From assembly GCA_016715195.1 (NCBI GenBank), contig JADKBB010000016.1:66383-130382 (forward strand): a stretch of 64,000 nucleotides of DNA. The letters are read 5' to 3'. How positions within the stretch are numbered: position 1 is the first letter of the stretch; the number at the start of each line of letters is the position of its first letter. Positions 34,749 to 43,774 of the stretch are shown piece after piece. The notes under the pieces were generated by a model. The model was not told the origin of the DNA, did not search any database, and was given only the letters and a program-made list of their open reading frames with translations. Source of the stretch: Candidatus Villigracilis proximus. GTDB taxonomy: Bacteria; Chloroflexota; Anaerolineae; Anaerolineales; Villigracilaceae. Made by a program: the position numbers and the translations under genes.

Positions 34749-36761
34749 ATGATGGGCGGACCCGGACGTTTCGGCAATATACTTAATCAAGATTCCATCA
34801 AGCCACGCAACCTGAGCGAAACGCTCGGTCGCCTCGGAAAATATTTTGGCCGCTTCTGGTACATGATCGTACTGGCTGTGGTATTCGTTATCATCACCAC
34901 CTGGAGTCAGGTCACATCTCCTGAACTTTCAGGACAAGCCACAGATTGTTTCCTCGTACCTGCGGGAGGAAGCGCATTCGCTTCACTCGCACCCGCAACT
35001 GCCACAGACCAAAAAGCAGAATCAAGCTGTTGGCTTGGCACCACCGAAGACCCATCCACGCTGACATATTCACGTCAGATCGTATACGCCGCTTTTCACT
35101 CTGGCGGCTATGAAGTACCGGATATCGCCAGCGCCACAAACGAACAACGCATCGAAGCCTTGTTCCGTTTGATCCTGATCGTGATCGCATTGTATGTGCT
35201 TGGTTCCATTCTCACAGGCGCAACCTTCTTCGTCATGGCATGGACTGGTCAACACGTTCTGCGTGAACTGCGGTTGGAAGTATTCGAGAAATTGCACGAA
35301 CTCTCCATGAGCTATTACGCCGATCACGAAGCCGGCGACTTGATGAGCCGCATCACCAATGATACATCCGCGATTGAGCAGGCGTTTTCGTTTGCACTCG
35401 TTAATGTGTTCAGCGGTATTCTTTTATTGGTCTGGGTGGCTTACAACATGCTCACCGCCAGCCTGCCTTTTGCTTTGCTTTCTCTTGCCGTTTCTCCATT
35501 GATGTTTATCGCCACCATCTGGTTCTCGGGGCAGGCACGTAAAGCCTTCCGCAAGAGCCGCGAAGAAATTGGCAATGTCAATGCTGAATTGCAGGAAACC
35601 ATTTCCTCCGTGCGTGAAGTGCAAGCCTTCAACCGCGCCGATGAAAACATTGTGCAGTTCAAGGAAGTCAACGCCGCCAATCGCGACGCGAACGTGCGCG
35701 CCGTGGCATACACCTCCGCGCTGGCGCCAACATTGGAAGCCTTTTCCTATATCGGTCTTGCCATCGTCACCGGCGTGGGCGGCTGGTACTTATTGACCGG
35801 CGACTCGCTTTTCGGCACAGCCGTTACATTAGGGCTGGTGATTACCTTCCTCGCTTATGTACAGCGTTTCAATCAACCTATCCAACAGATCGCCGTGTTA
35901 TGGACGAATATTCAAAACGCGGTTGCTGGCGCGGAACGCATCTTTACCATCCTTGATGAAAAGCCTGCCGTAACAGATAAAGTCAACGCGAAAGCCATGA
36001 CCGAGATCAAAGGCAAAGTTGAATTTACTGAAGTCAGCCATGAATATGAAGATGGCGTCCCTGTCTTAAACAAAGTTTCCTTTTCTGCCGAACCCGGGCA
36101 AACCATCGCCATCGTTGGTCCCACAGGCGCGGGCAAGACTACCATCATCAATTTGCTTCCACGCTTTTACGATGTAACCCACGGCTCGGTCAAAATTGAC
36201 GGCGTGGATGTGCGCGATGTCACCACTGAGTCGCTTCGCAAGCAGATCGGTATCGTGCTGCAGGATACCTTCCTCTTCAGCGCCTCTGTCATGGATAACA
36301 TCCGCTTTGGCCGCCCCGACGCCACCGATGAAGAAGTTTATGCCGCGGCCAAACTCGCCAACGCTGATTCATTCATTACAAGATTGCCTGAAAAATATGA
36401 CACTGTTCTGGGCGAACGCGGCTCGGGTCTTTCTCAGGGACAAAGGCAGCTGCTTTCGATCGCACGCGCTGCTCTGGCAGACCCGAGAATTCTCATCCTG
36501 GACGAAGCAACTTCCAGTGTGGACACACGAACCGAGCGTCTCATCCAAAAAGCGTTTGACGCATTACTTCAAAGCCGCACATCCTTTGTCATCGCACATC
36601 GTTTGTCCACCATCCGCAATGCAGATATGATCCTCGTGTTGAAAGGCGGCGAGATCATCGAGCGCGGTAAACATGACGACCTGCTCAAGAAGAAAGGCTT
36701 CTACTACGACCTGTATATGAGCCAATTCAAAAAGCAGGAAGAAGTTGACTCTGCAAAATAA
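34749..36761 (+). CDS. Heterodimeric ABC exporter, catalytic subunit
   Basis: A 670-residue protein with six membrane helices and a large inserted outer loop between helices 1 and 2 (about 55-130) containing two Cys. The ATPase has Walker A VGPTGAGKTT, the catalytic Glu in ILILDEATSS and switch His in VIAHRLST, but its signature is GLSQGQRQ rather than LSGGQ. Together with the previous subunit, one ATP site is complete (these Walker motifs with the partner's LSGGQ) and the other degenerate. Probable drug or lipid export. Start could be either of two adjacent ATGs. Confidence 0.9.
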   Translation: MMGGPGRFGNILNQDSIKPRNLSETLGRLGKYFGRFWYMIVLAVVFVIITTWSQVTSPELSGQATDCFLVPAGGSAFASLAPATATDQKAESSCWLGTTEDPSTLTYSRQIVYAAFHSGGYEVPDIASATNEQRIEALFRLILIVIALYVLGSILTGATFFVMAWTGQHVLRELRLEVFEKLHELSMSYYADHEAGDLMSRITNDTSAIEQAFSFALVNVFSGILLLVWVAYNMLTASLPFALLSLAVSPLMFIATIWFSGQARKAFRKSREEIGNVNAELQETISSVREVQAFNRADENIVQFKEVNAANRDANVRAVAYTSALAPTLEAFSYIGLAIVTGVGGWYLLTGDSLFGTAVTLGLVITFLAYVQRFNQPIQQIAVLWTNIQNAVAGAERIFTILDEKPAVTDKVNAKAMTEIKGKVEFTEVSHEYEDGVPVLNKVSFSAEPGQTIAIVGPTGAGKTTIINLLPRFYDVTHGSVKIDGVDVRDVTTESLRKQIGIVLQDTFLFSASVMDNIRFGRPDATDEEVYAAAKLANADSFITRLPEKYDTVLGERGSGLSQGQRQLLSIARAALADPRILILDEATSSVDTRTERLIQKAFDALLQSRTSFVIAHRLSTIRNADMILVLKGGEIIERGKHDDLLKKKGFYYDLYMSQFKKQEEVDSAK

Positions 36762-36772
36762 AAAATAATCAC

Positions 36773-36810
36773 AACAAAGAAGTTTTCCCAACAGGGAAAA
36801 CTTCTTTGTT
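36773..36810. terminator. Terminator after the ABC exporter operon
   Basis: A perfect 17-base stem, AACAAAGAAGTTTTCCC with its complement, around an ACA-type loop. The T-rich 3' arm ends TTCTTTGTTT. The near-symmetry means it could also work for the opposite strand. Confidence 0.75.
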
Positions 36811-36831
36811 TAAAGCGGTAAAATTATTTCC

Positions 36832-37371
36832 ATGAAAATTCTTGCAGAGATGTATCGCAGCGGGAAAATTAATATACAGGGAAAAACCATTTTCAGAAAT
36901 GCAGTAAGAGGTGTGATCCTGCGTGGATCAGATTTGCTTATGATCCATTCTTCAGTGATGGGAGATTACAAATTTCCTGGCGGTGGTGTACAGAAAGGCG
37001 AGTCGCATGAGCAGGCGTTGGCGCGTGAAATTGAAGAGGAGAGCGGCGCATTGCTTGATTTGCTTGGAGAAGGTCTCGGCGCGGTCATTGAATACGATAT
37101 TCCCATGGAAACAGAATATGATGTTTTCAAAATGACATCATATTATTATTTATGTCAGGTGGGGGCCGGCTTTGGGCAACAACGACTGGATGACTATGAA
37201 AAAGATCTGGGGTTTCATCCGGCCTGGGTTAATGTTGACGAAGCCATTTTCATTAACCGGTCGTTGCTTAATATTGATAATCCGCCCCAATGGTTGAAAA
37301 GGGAATTGCTTGTCCTTGAATATATCAGGCTTAATTTTTTTGGCCCCACAGGGGTTCATCCATCGATCTGA
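36832..37371 (+). CDS. Nudix hydrolase
   Basis: A 179-residue protein. The Nudix box spans about residues 45-67 (GGGVQKGES, then ALAREIEEESGA), with the REIEEESG catalytic helix intact for magnesium-dependent pyrophosphate cleavage. Upstream strands include AVRGVILRGSDLLMI. The substrate cannot be told. It is bracketed by the exporter terminator and the acyltransferase gene, and appears to stand alone. Confidence 0.87.
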   Translation: MKILAEMYRSGKINIQGKTIFRNAVRGVILRGSDLLMIHSSVMGDYKFPGGGVQKGESHEQALAREIEEESGALLDLLGEGLGAVIEYDIPMETEYDVFKMTSYYYLCQVGAGFGQQRLDDYEKDLGFHPAWVNVDEAIFINRSLLNIDNPPQWLKRELLVLEYIRLNFFGPTGVHPSI

Positions 37372-37434
37372 TCGGGCTTTGGCTATGCTGCGCTAAAATT
37401 ATGTTTATTATTTTTTGTATGGGATAATGCCTTG

Positions 37435-38562
37435 ATGAATGAACGCACAAAAGAGTTGGATGGTCTGCGGGGAATTGCTGTAATTCTTGTTATGGCGCTG
37501 CATATATTTAAGCGGGCCGATATTTTCACCGCCAATGGAACGCTGCATTTTATAACCAGTCTGACTTCGGTTGGCTGGGTGGGTGTGGATATTTTTTTTG
37601 TTCTTTCTGGATTCTTAATTACCTCAATTTTATTAAAGACCAGGGTGAAGGCAGGCTACTTCAAGAATTTTTATATGCGGCGTGCTTTGAGAATTTTTCC
37701 GCTTTACTTTGTTTGCGTGGCCGTTATTCTGTATTTTATTCCCCGGCTTGACCCTGTCTTTGTTCCTGAAATACCGCGCGTTATTCCCTTTCTTGTTCTT
37801 TATCAGCAGAATTGGATAAATTTATTGGATGGCATGTGGCTGACGCTTTATCTATCTGTCACCTGGTCGCTTGCCATAGAGGAACAGTTTTATCTTGTTT
37901 GGCCTGCGGTTGTTTATTTTTCACGCAAGGAAACACTGGTGAAAATGAGCATCTGGGTGATCGTGATTTCCATTTTGGCGCGCATTGCCGGGGTGCTGTT
38001 TTGGGACGATATTGGTTTTGTGTCAAAATTCTTTTTTTACAACACATTCACCCGTTTTGAACAACTGGCATTTGGCGCCCTGCTTGCAATTGGGTTTACT
38101 TTTACAGAATGGCGCGAGCGGCTGCGGACTATTTCCCTCCCCATTTTTCTGGTTTCCCTGATCGCTTTTCTGATTCTTTGTTTTATTTCATTACCCGGGA
38201 TCCCGCATCCAATTTATGATAATGTTCCGCTGACACTTGGCGGATATACTGCCGCGTCTGTTTTTACAGCGGCGTTGATCGGGTATCTTATGCTCAGCAG
38301 TGAAAAGACCATTATCCATAATTTTTTTCAGAATAAGATTCTGATCTTCTTTGGCAAACACAGTTACTCAATGTATTTGTTGCATATGACTTTTGCGCTC
38401 ATTCTCCTGGATTTCTTCTGGAAGGATGGATACAGAGGCTGGCAGATATATGTTATTTATATCGCCTCTGTCTTTGGCAGTACGATTTTGGTTTCCTTTT
38501 TGACATGGCATCTTTTTGAGAAGCACATGCTCGATCTTAAAAAATATTTTGAGTATGAATGA
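37435..38562 (+). CDS. Acyltransferase 3 family membrane protein (OafA/YrhL type)
   Basis: A 375-residue protein with ten hydrophobic helices. It shows the family's opening ELDGLRGIAVILVM, then GWVGVDIFFVLSGFL, the YMRRALRIFPLYF segment and SLAIEEQFYLVWP. These enzymes move acyl groups onto exopolysaccharide, lipid or antibiotic sugars at the membrane. The start is ATG 37435; a TTG just before it is in frame. Base composition is T-rich compared with neighbours, which partly reflects membrane codons. A terminator shared with the convergent HAD gene follows. Confidence 0.88.
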   Translation: MNERTKELDGLRGIAVILVMALHIFKRADIFTANGTLHFITSLTSVGWVGVDIFFVLSGFLITSILLKTRVKAGYFKNFYMRRALRIFPLYFVCVAVILYFIPRLDPVFVPEIPRVIPFLVLYQQNWINLLDGMWLTLYLSVTWSLAIEEQFYLVWPAVVYFSRKETLVKMSIWVIVISILARIAGVLFWDDIGFVSKFFFYNTFTRFEQLAFGALLAIGFTFTEWRERLRTISLPIFLVSLIAFLILCFISLPGIPHPIYDNVPLTLGGYTAASVFTAALIGYLMLSSEKTIIHNFFQNKILIFFGKHSYSMYLLHMTFALILLDFFWKDGYRGWQIYVIYIASVFGSTILVSFLTWHLFEKHMLDLKKYFEYE

Positions 38563-38600
38563 TCGGCTCTTGTTTGTAAGAAGAGAAATGTTCGGCGTGA

Positions 38601-38638
38601 AAAGACAGCCTTGATTTTTTAGGGGCTGTCTTTTTTTC
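38601..38638. terminator. Terminator between convergent genes 37435 and 38638
   Basis: AAAGACAGCC at 38601-38610 pairs with GGCTGTCTTT at 38624-38633 and is followed by TTTTT on the plus strand. The A-rich left flank may let it also stop the minus-strand gene. Confidence 0.8.
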
Positions 38639-39312
38639 TAGTTGCCGATAAAGTCTAATGTTTTCAGTAATTCTGTTGTGTCTTTTAGGATGATATCAGC
38701 GCCCATTTTTTGCAGTTCAGACTCTTCTCCGAATCCGCATAAAACTCCCGCTGTTTGTGCTCCAGCGGATTTTCCCGCGCGTATATCCACGGTGGTATCG
38801 CCGATCATGAGACAGTTTTCAGGAGCGATGTTCATTTTTTTCGCAGCCAGCAGGATTGGGTCAGGATAAGGCTTGGTGTGCGGGGCGGATAAACCTGTGA
38901 TAACTGCATCGAAATATTTCACAAGGTTATATTGTTCAAGAAAAGCCATTGTGCCGCCTTCATCCCGCGCGCTGACCACTGACATGGGATATCGACCGTG
39001 AAGCTGTCTGAGCATTTCGTCCACGCCGGGTACGAGTAGAAATTTTTTTGAAGATTGTCTGCGGTGGGTGGATAGCCAGTTAATAACTGCGATCATTTCA
39101 TCGTCAATTCCGAGCGTATCTGCGAGGCCGAGCAGCGCGTTGCCCGGGGCTTCAACCCACATGATAAGACGGCGCGCGGTGTGGTCTGGATTCTTAAAGA
39201 GGAAACGCGGAAAAAAAGGTGAGATTTTCTGCGTGTACAGATCATCGGTATCGCTCAGGGTGCCATCCACATCGAAACACAGGGCTTTGATGCGTGTTAA
39301 GTCAAGTGACAT
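38638..39312 (-). CDS. HAD-family hydrolase, phosphoglycolate-phosphatase-like
   Basis: A 224-residue protein. Motif I is CFDVDGTLSDTD (nucleophile and acid Asp), motif II is in MSVVSARDEGG, the later Lys lies in TKPYPDPILLAAKKM, and motif III is MIGDTTVDIRAGKSAG. A helical cap sits between motifs I and II. These enzymes remove phosphate from small metabolites. The substrate is unknown. It is convergent with the acyltransferase and divergent from the histidine kinase gene. Confidence 0.85.
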   Translation of the reverse strand: MSLDLTRIKALCFDVDGTLSDTDDLYTQKISPFFPRFLFKNPDHTARRLIMWVEAPGNALLGLADTLGIDDEMIAVINWLSTHRRQSSKKFLLVPGVDEMLRQLHGRYPMSVVSARDEGGTMAFLEQYNLVKYFDAVITGLSAPHTKPYPDPILLAAKKMNIAPENCLMIGDTTVDIRAGKSAGAQTAGVLCGFGEESELQKMGADIILKDTTELLKTLDFIGN

Positions 39313-39381
39313 GGCGCAATTGTACCAAAGGGGCTATACTTTGAATTATTTTGTTCAAATTTTAAAAAATCATGATTAAAT

Positions 39382-41511
39382 ATGCCCATGTCTGAAGACC
39401 GCACCCGATCCCTGCTTGAACTATTGATCAACGTCAGCCGCGAAGTTGCCACTGCGTTGGATCTTCGCACGGTTTTACAACGCCTGCTGTTTGCCTCCAT
39501 TCAACATGTGGGCGGCGAGCGCGGCAGTATCGTGGTGATGGACGATGCGGGTAAGCCCGTGGATGCAACCATTGTTTATGGAAAACAATTCCATGAGCAT
39601 ACCACTCAACAATTGCGTGATACGGTGGAGCGCGGACTTGCTGGCTGGGTGGTGCAGCATCGCAAACCTGTGTTTGTACCTGATACCAGCAAGGATGAAC
39701 GTTGGCTGCGCCGGGCGGATGATTCCATCACCAAAAGCGGCGCGAAGTCTGCGCTGTGTGTACCCTTGATGGCGCGTGAACGGTTGGTGGGGGTCTTGAC
39801 GCTTGTTCATTCTGTGCCGAATGCCTTTACCGAGGAACATTTGGAATTGATGCGTGCCATTGCCGATCAGGCGAGCGTGGCCGTTTTGAATGCGCGTTTG
39901 TATACCGAGAGTCAGCGGACGGCGCGTGTCATGTCTGCACTGGCAGAGGGTGCGGCTGCGATTAATACTTCGCTCGAAATGCCTGATGTCTGGCGGCGTA
40001 TTCTTAATCAAACCATGCAGGCTTTACAGGTTGAAACTGTGGCGCTGGCATTGATCGATAACGCAAGTAATGATCTGGTCTTTAACGCGGCGGCAGGACA
40101 TAACTCGGGGAATATTCCCGGCAGACATGTTCCCGGCGGACAGGGGTTGGCGGGCTTGGTGGTACGTGATGGGCACGGGTTGGTGGTGCCAAACGTCAGC
40201 CTGGATCCTCGTTATAGTGAAGCGGACAGGTTCGGGGGAATCGAGATGCGTTCCATCGCCATCGCTCCGATCCAATCTCAGGGTAAGGTCATCGGTGTGT
40301 TGCAGGCGGTGAATCCGATCTCCGGTTCTTTCGATCCGGATGCACTTTTGGTGATGACAGGGCTGGGAAGCCTTGCTGGAACGACGATTCAGAATGCTCA
40401 ATTTTTTGAGCGTTTGCAAAAAGCACATCAGCGGTATCGTGAATTATTTGAAGACAGCGTGGACCCGATTCTGATCACAGATTGGGAAGGCAGAGTGTTG
40501 GAAGCGAACCGGCAGGCGGTGATTTTGAGCGGGTATAGCAACGAACAACTGCATTCAATGAGCATCGACCAGTTGCACGAAGTCAAGTGGAATAAGACCG
40601 GCTTGAACTTTGAAACATTGAGACGCGATGATGAATGTAATTACGAGTCTGTTTTGCACCAGCAGAATGGCGGAACCTCTCCCATTGAAGTTCACGCGCA
40701 TCGCGTGGAGTTTGAAGAGACCGACTCTGTGCAATGGATCTTGCGTGATATTACCGAAAGAAAAGAACTCGACGATTTGCGCGATGACATGATCGCGATG
40801 ATCTATCATGATCTGCGCTCGCCGCTGGGGAATATCGTCTCCAGCCTTGAGATGCTGGGCGGCATGGTTCATGAAGATGAAACGATCCGCTCCATGTTGA
40901 GCATTGCCACAAATTCAACTGCGCGCATTCAGCGTCTGGTCAATTCGTTGCTTGATATTAATCGGCTTGAGTCAGGGAAAGAGATCGTGGATCAGGCTGC
41001 GGTGGATCCGCTGGCGTTGATTCGTGAAGCGATCCGTGATGTGGAGCCGGCGTTAAACGGACGACAGCAGCATATTGAAAATAAATCCACGCTCGTGCTT
41101 CCGTTGATCTGGGTGGATGTGGATATGGCGCATCGCATATTGATCAATCTGCTGGAGAACGCGATCAAATTTACTCCGGTGCAGGGACGGCTGGAGATTG
41201 GTGCGCAAACTACAGATGGTTTATTTGTTAAGTTCTGGGTGCGAGATAACGGCCCCGGAATTCCCCTTGCAGACCGTGAGCGTATCTTTGATAAATTCAC
41301 CCGTTTGCGCGGCAAGGAACGTCCCGGCGGATTGGGCGTTGGGCTGGCTTTTTGCCGCCTTGCGGTGCTGGGACACGGCGGTGAGATTTGGGTCGAGAGT
41401 GAATTGAATCAGGGAACTACATTCTGGTTAACCCTGCCTGTTGCGCAAAAGAAAGCCACAGGTCAACTCAAGCGCCAGACCGGCAGATTAACTCTCAAGC
41501 CGAGTGAATAA
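39382..41511 (+). CDS. GAF-GAF-PAS sensor histidine kinase
   Basis: A 709-residue soluble kinase. GAF domains lie at about 20-165 and 190-335, with a PAS domain at 345-460 (YRELFEDSVDPILITDWEG). HisKA has the phosphorylated His near 476 in MIYHDLRSPLGNIVSSLEML, and the ATPase shows the N-box NLLENAIKF, the G1 box DNGPGIPLADRERIFDKF and GLGVGLAFCRLA. There is no membrane segment, so it senses an internal signal. No response regulator is adjacent. A second in-frame ATG at 39388 is possible. Confidence 0.92.
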   Translation: MPMSEDRTRSLLELLINVSREVATALDLRTVLQRLLFASIQHVGGERGSIVVMDDAGKPVDATIVYGKQFHEHTTQQLRDTVERGLAGWVVQHRKPVFVPDTSKDERWLRRADDSITKSGAKSALCVPLMARERLVGVLTLVHSVPNAFTEEHLELMRAIADQASVAVLNARLYTESQRTARVMSALAEGAAAINTSLEMPDVWRRILNQTMQALQVETVALALIDNASNDLVFNAAAGHNSGNIPGRHVPGGQGLAGLVVRDGHGLVVPNVSLDPRYSEADRFGGIEMRSIAIAPIQSQGKVIGVLQAVNPISGSFDPDALLVMTGLGSLAGTTIQNAQFFERLQKAHQRYRELFEDSVDPILITDWEGRVLEANRQAVILSGYSNEQLHSMSIDQLHEVKWNKTGLNFETLRRDDECNYESVLHQQNGGTSPIEVHAHRVEFEETDSVQWILRDITERKELDDLRDDMIAMIYHDLRSPLGNIVSSLEMLGGMVHEDETIRSMLSIATNSTARIQRLVNSLLDINRLESGKEIVDQAAVDPLALIREAIRDVEPALNGRQQHIENKSTLVLPLIWVDVDMAHRILINLLENAIKFTPVQGRLEIGAQTTDGLFVKFWVRDNGPGIPLADRERIFDKFTRLRGKERPGGLGVGLAFCRLAVLGHGGEIWVESELNQGTTFWLTLPVAQKKATGQLKRQTGRLTLKPSE

Positions 41512-41701
41512 TTATTATAGCGATTTTCATCAAGCGGCAAAAAATTAGATCATTACTGCTTGATGTTTACTGTATATATCGAGTACCGCATAAACCGCCA
41601 AAATTCCCCGGGAAAATTTACGAGTTAAAGATCAATATTCCAGTTTTGGTTTTTATGCAGCAAACACCAGAAACATATCATTTTTCATGTCCAGGAGCAG
41701 T

Positions 41702-42559
41702 ATGCAGGAAATAACAAAAAACATTCAGATCGAAGACCAATTCCCCGGTGTAACTTTGGGGGTGATCGTCACTCAGCGTGGACTGATTCAGATCGATGCG
41801 CCGCCCTCTCCAGAAGATGCGCGTTCATGGCGTGCCGCGTTGATGAATCTTGGCGGCGGTATGGAACGTGCACTCGTCAATCTCGATGCGCATCCAGACC
41901 GCACACTTGGCGCGCGCGCCATGGATTGCACCGTGATCGCGCACGAAAAAACCGCCGACACTTTCCGCACCCGTCCCAGCACATTTAAAGCACAGGGCGA
42001 AGAAACAGGTTCAGATTGGGAATCAATTTCCGGCCTGGGCAGTGTGCGCTGGTCTCCTCCTGAAATTTCCTTCTCAGATCAAATGAATTTATATTGGAGC
42101 GATTCGCCTGTGATCCTTGAGCATCACGCCGGCCCGACCAATGGCTCCATTTGGGTGCGCCTTCCTGAAGAAAAGATCGTATTCGTAGGCGACGCCGTAT
42201 TAAAAAATCAACCGCCCTTTCTTGCAGGCTCAAATCTTTCAGCCTGGCTTTCTGCGCTCGATCTTTTGCTCAGTGCCGAATATAAAGGTTACACGATCAT
42301 TAGCAGCCGCGGCGGTGTGGTGACAGCCAACATCGTTAAGACTCAGCATGATTTTTTGAAACATGTCCACGATAAGTTGGATAAAGTCACGACGAAAAAA
42401 CCGAATCCAGCGGCGACCGAGAAACTGGTCACTACGTTATTGACATGGTTCAAAGCCCCGGCAGCGCGCCAGAAACAATTCGCCCAGCGCCTGCGCTATG
42501 GCTTGCTGCATTACAACGTGCGCCAGAATCATTCGCCCAGCCAGACAAGCGAGGATTAA
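41702..42559 (+). CDS. Metallo-beta-lactamase-fold protein with degenerate metal site
   Basis: A 285-residue protein with the MBL layout: LGVIVTQRGLIQIDAPPSP at the start, then strand-turn ALVNLDAHPDRTLG where HxHxDH would be expected, then ILEHHAGPTNGSIWV and EEKIVFVGDAV. The HxHxDH motif is absent, leaving only one His. Metal binding is therefore reduced or altered, and enzymatic activity is doubtful. I chose ATG 41702 with AGGAG at 41693-41697 over 41687. The next gene starts directly after the stop, so it is coupled to asparaginase II. Confidence 0.7.
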   Translation: MQEITKNIQIEDQFPGVTLGVIVTQRGLIQIDAPPSPEDARSWRAALMNLGGGMERALVNLDAHPDRTLGARAMDCTVIAHEKTADTFRTRPSTFKAQGEETGSDWESISGLGSVRWSPPEISFSDQMNLYWSDSPVILEHHAGPTNGSIWVRLPEEKIVFVGDAVLKNQPPFLAGSNLSAWLSALDLLLSAEYKGYTIISSRGGVVTANIVKTQHDFLKHVHDKLDKVTTKKPNPAATEKLVTTLLTWFKAPAARQKQFAQRLRYGLLHYNVRQNHSPSQTSED

Positions 42560-43618
42560 ATGAACGTGCTTCAACCCATTCTTGAGTTGACGCGCGGCCA
42601 TGTCGTGGAATCAACGCACTTTGGTTCCATCGCCATTGTGGATTCAAACGGTAAACTCCTGCATTCCTATGGCGACCCTTATGGGGTCGCCTTTTTGCGT
42701 TCATCTGCCAAGCCGTTCCAGGCGCTGCCCTTTGTAGAGCGCGGCGGCGTGGAGCATTTTAATTTCACCCAAAGCGAACTTTCCCTCGCTTGTTCTTCAC
42801 ATGAGACCGCCCAGATCCATCTGGATACGGTTAAAGCCATGCAGGAAAAAGTTGGCATTCAGGAAAGTGACCTGCAATGCGGCGCGCATTTGCCCGGCGA
42901 CGCATCCAAGCTGCGCATGGTCATTCAGCAAAATATAACGCCCACGCCAAATTTCAATAACTGTTCCGGCAAACATACCGCCATGTTGGCACACGCAAAA
43001 ATGCGCGGCCTGCCGCTGGATAATTACCTTGATCTTTCCCACCCCGTTCAAAAAGATATTCTCGCCACTTTCTCTGAAATGTGCGGAGTTGAAAAAGATA
43101 AAGTGGAGCTTGGTGTCGATGGCTGTTCAGCGCCGAATTTTGCCGTGCCGCTCTTAAATGCAGCATTGGGTATGGCGCGTCTGTGTGATCCGCGTGGATT
43201 AAGTGAATCGCGCGCAGCGGCCTGCCGCAAGATCACATCTGCCATGATCGCACATCCTGAAATGATCAGCAATGATGGCGAATTTGATTGTGAGTTGATG
43301 AAAGTTGGTGCGGGCAAGATCGTCACCAAACGCGGCGCTGAAGGCTTTCAGATCATCGGCTTAATGCCGGGGGTATGCGGCGAGAACGGCGTGGGCATTG
43401 CCTTTAAAGTAACCGACGGTGACGCAGCCCGCATGAATGACGAGTTGGAATCCGTGCCGCGCGTACGCCCCGCCGTCACCCTTGAAATTCTGCGTCAACT
43501 AAAAGCCTTAAACGAAACACAACTGCAATCACTCGCGGCATTTGGCCCAACCAAACAACTTAAGAATCACAGCGGCTATGTGACCGGCAAGTCGCAGCCT
43601 GTTTTTAAACTGGTGTAG
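42560..43618 (+). CDS. L-asparaginase II family protein
   Basis: A 352-residue protein of the Asparaginase_II family, unrelated to the classic AnsA/AnsB. Recognisable stretches are RSSAKPFQALPFVERGG, SLACSSHETAQIH, NNCSGKHTAMLAHA, GVDGCSAPNFAVPL and the C-terminal KNHSGYVTGKSQPVF. It likely hydrolyses asparagine to aspartate and ammonia. Its start codon directly follows the MBL-like gene stop. An intrinsic-terminator-shaped hairpin lies inside the coding region near codon 40. Confidence 0.87.
   Translation: MNVLQPILELTRGHVVESTHFGSIAIVDSNGKLLHSYGDPYGVAFLRSSAKPFQALPFVERGGVEHFNFTQSELSLACSSHETAQIHLDTVKAMQEKVGIQESDLQCGAHLPGDASKLRMVIQQNITPTPNFNNCSGKHTAMLAHAKMRGLPLDNYLDLSHPVQKDILATFSEMCGVEKDKVELGVDGCSAPNFAVPLLNAALGMARLCDPRGLSESRAAACRKITSAMIAHPEMISNDGEFDCELMKVGAGKIVTKRGAEGFQIIGLMPGVCGENGVGIAFKVTDGDAARMNDELESVPRVRPAVTLEILRQLKALNETQLQSLAAFGPTKQLKNHSGYVTGKSQPVFKLV
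42671..42696 (+). other. Terminator-shaped hairpin inside the asparaginase gene
   Basis: GGCGACCC at 42671-42678 and GGGTCGCC at 42684-42691 form a perfect stem with a TTATG loop, directly followed by TTTTT. It is in-frame coding sequence for GDPYGVAF. Premature termination here is possible when translation lags. Confidence 0.5.
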
Positions 43619-43648
43619 ATTTTCCTCAAAATCAATTTAGTTATTTTT

Positions 43649-43677
43649 TTTCGCCCAGTTAATTCAACTGGGCGAAA
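43649..43677. other. Hairpin between asparaginase and endonuclease III genes
   Basis: TTTCGCCCAGTT pairs perfectly with AACTGGGCGAAA around an AATTC loop. The T-run lies before rather than after the stem, so it is not a standard terminator on either strand. Confidence 0.5.
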
Positions 43678-43774
43678 TTGATATTAGCGGTATTCTGAGA
43701 TCAAAAAACAGCTTGCATTTGATGAAGTCTGTTGTGGTTATTGGGAATACGCTACAATGGGCAAATAAAATATT

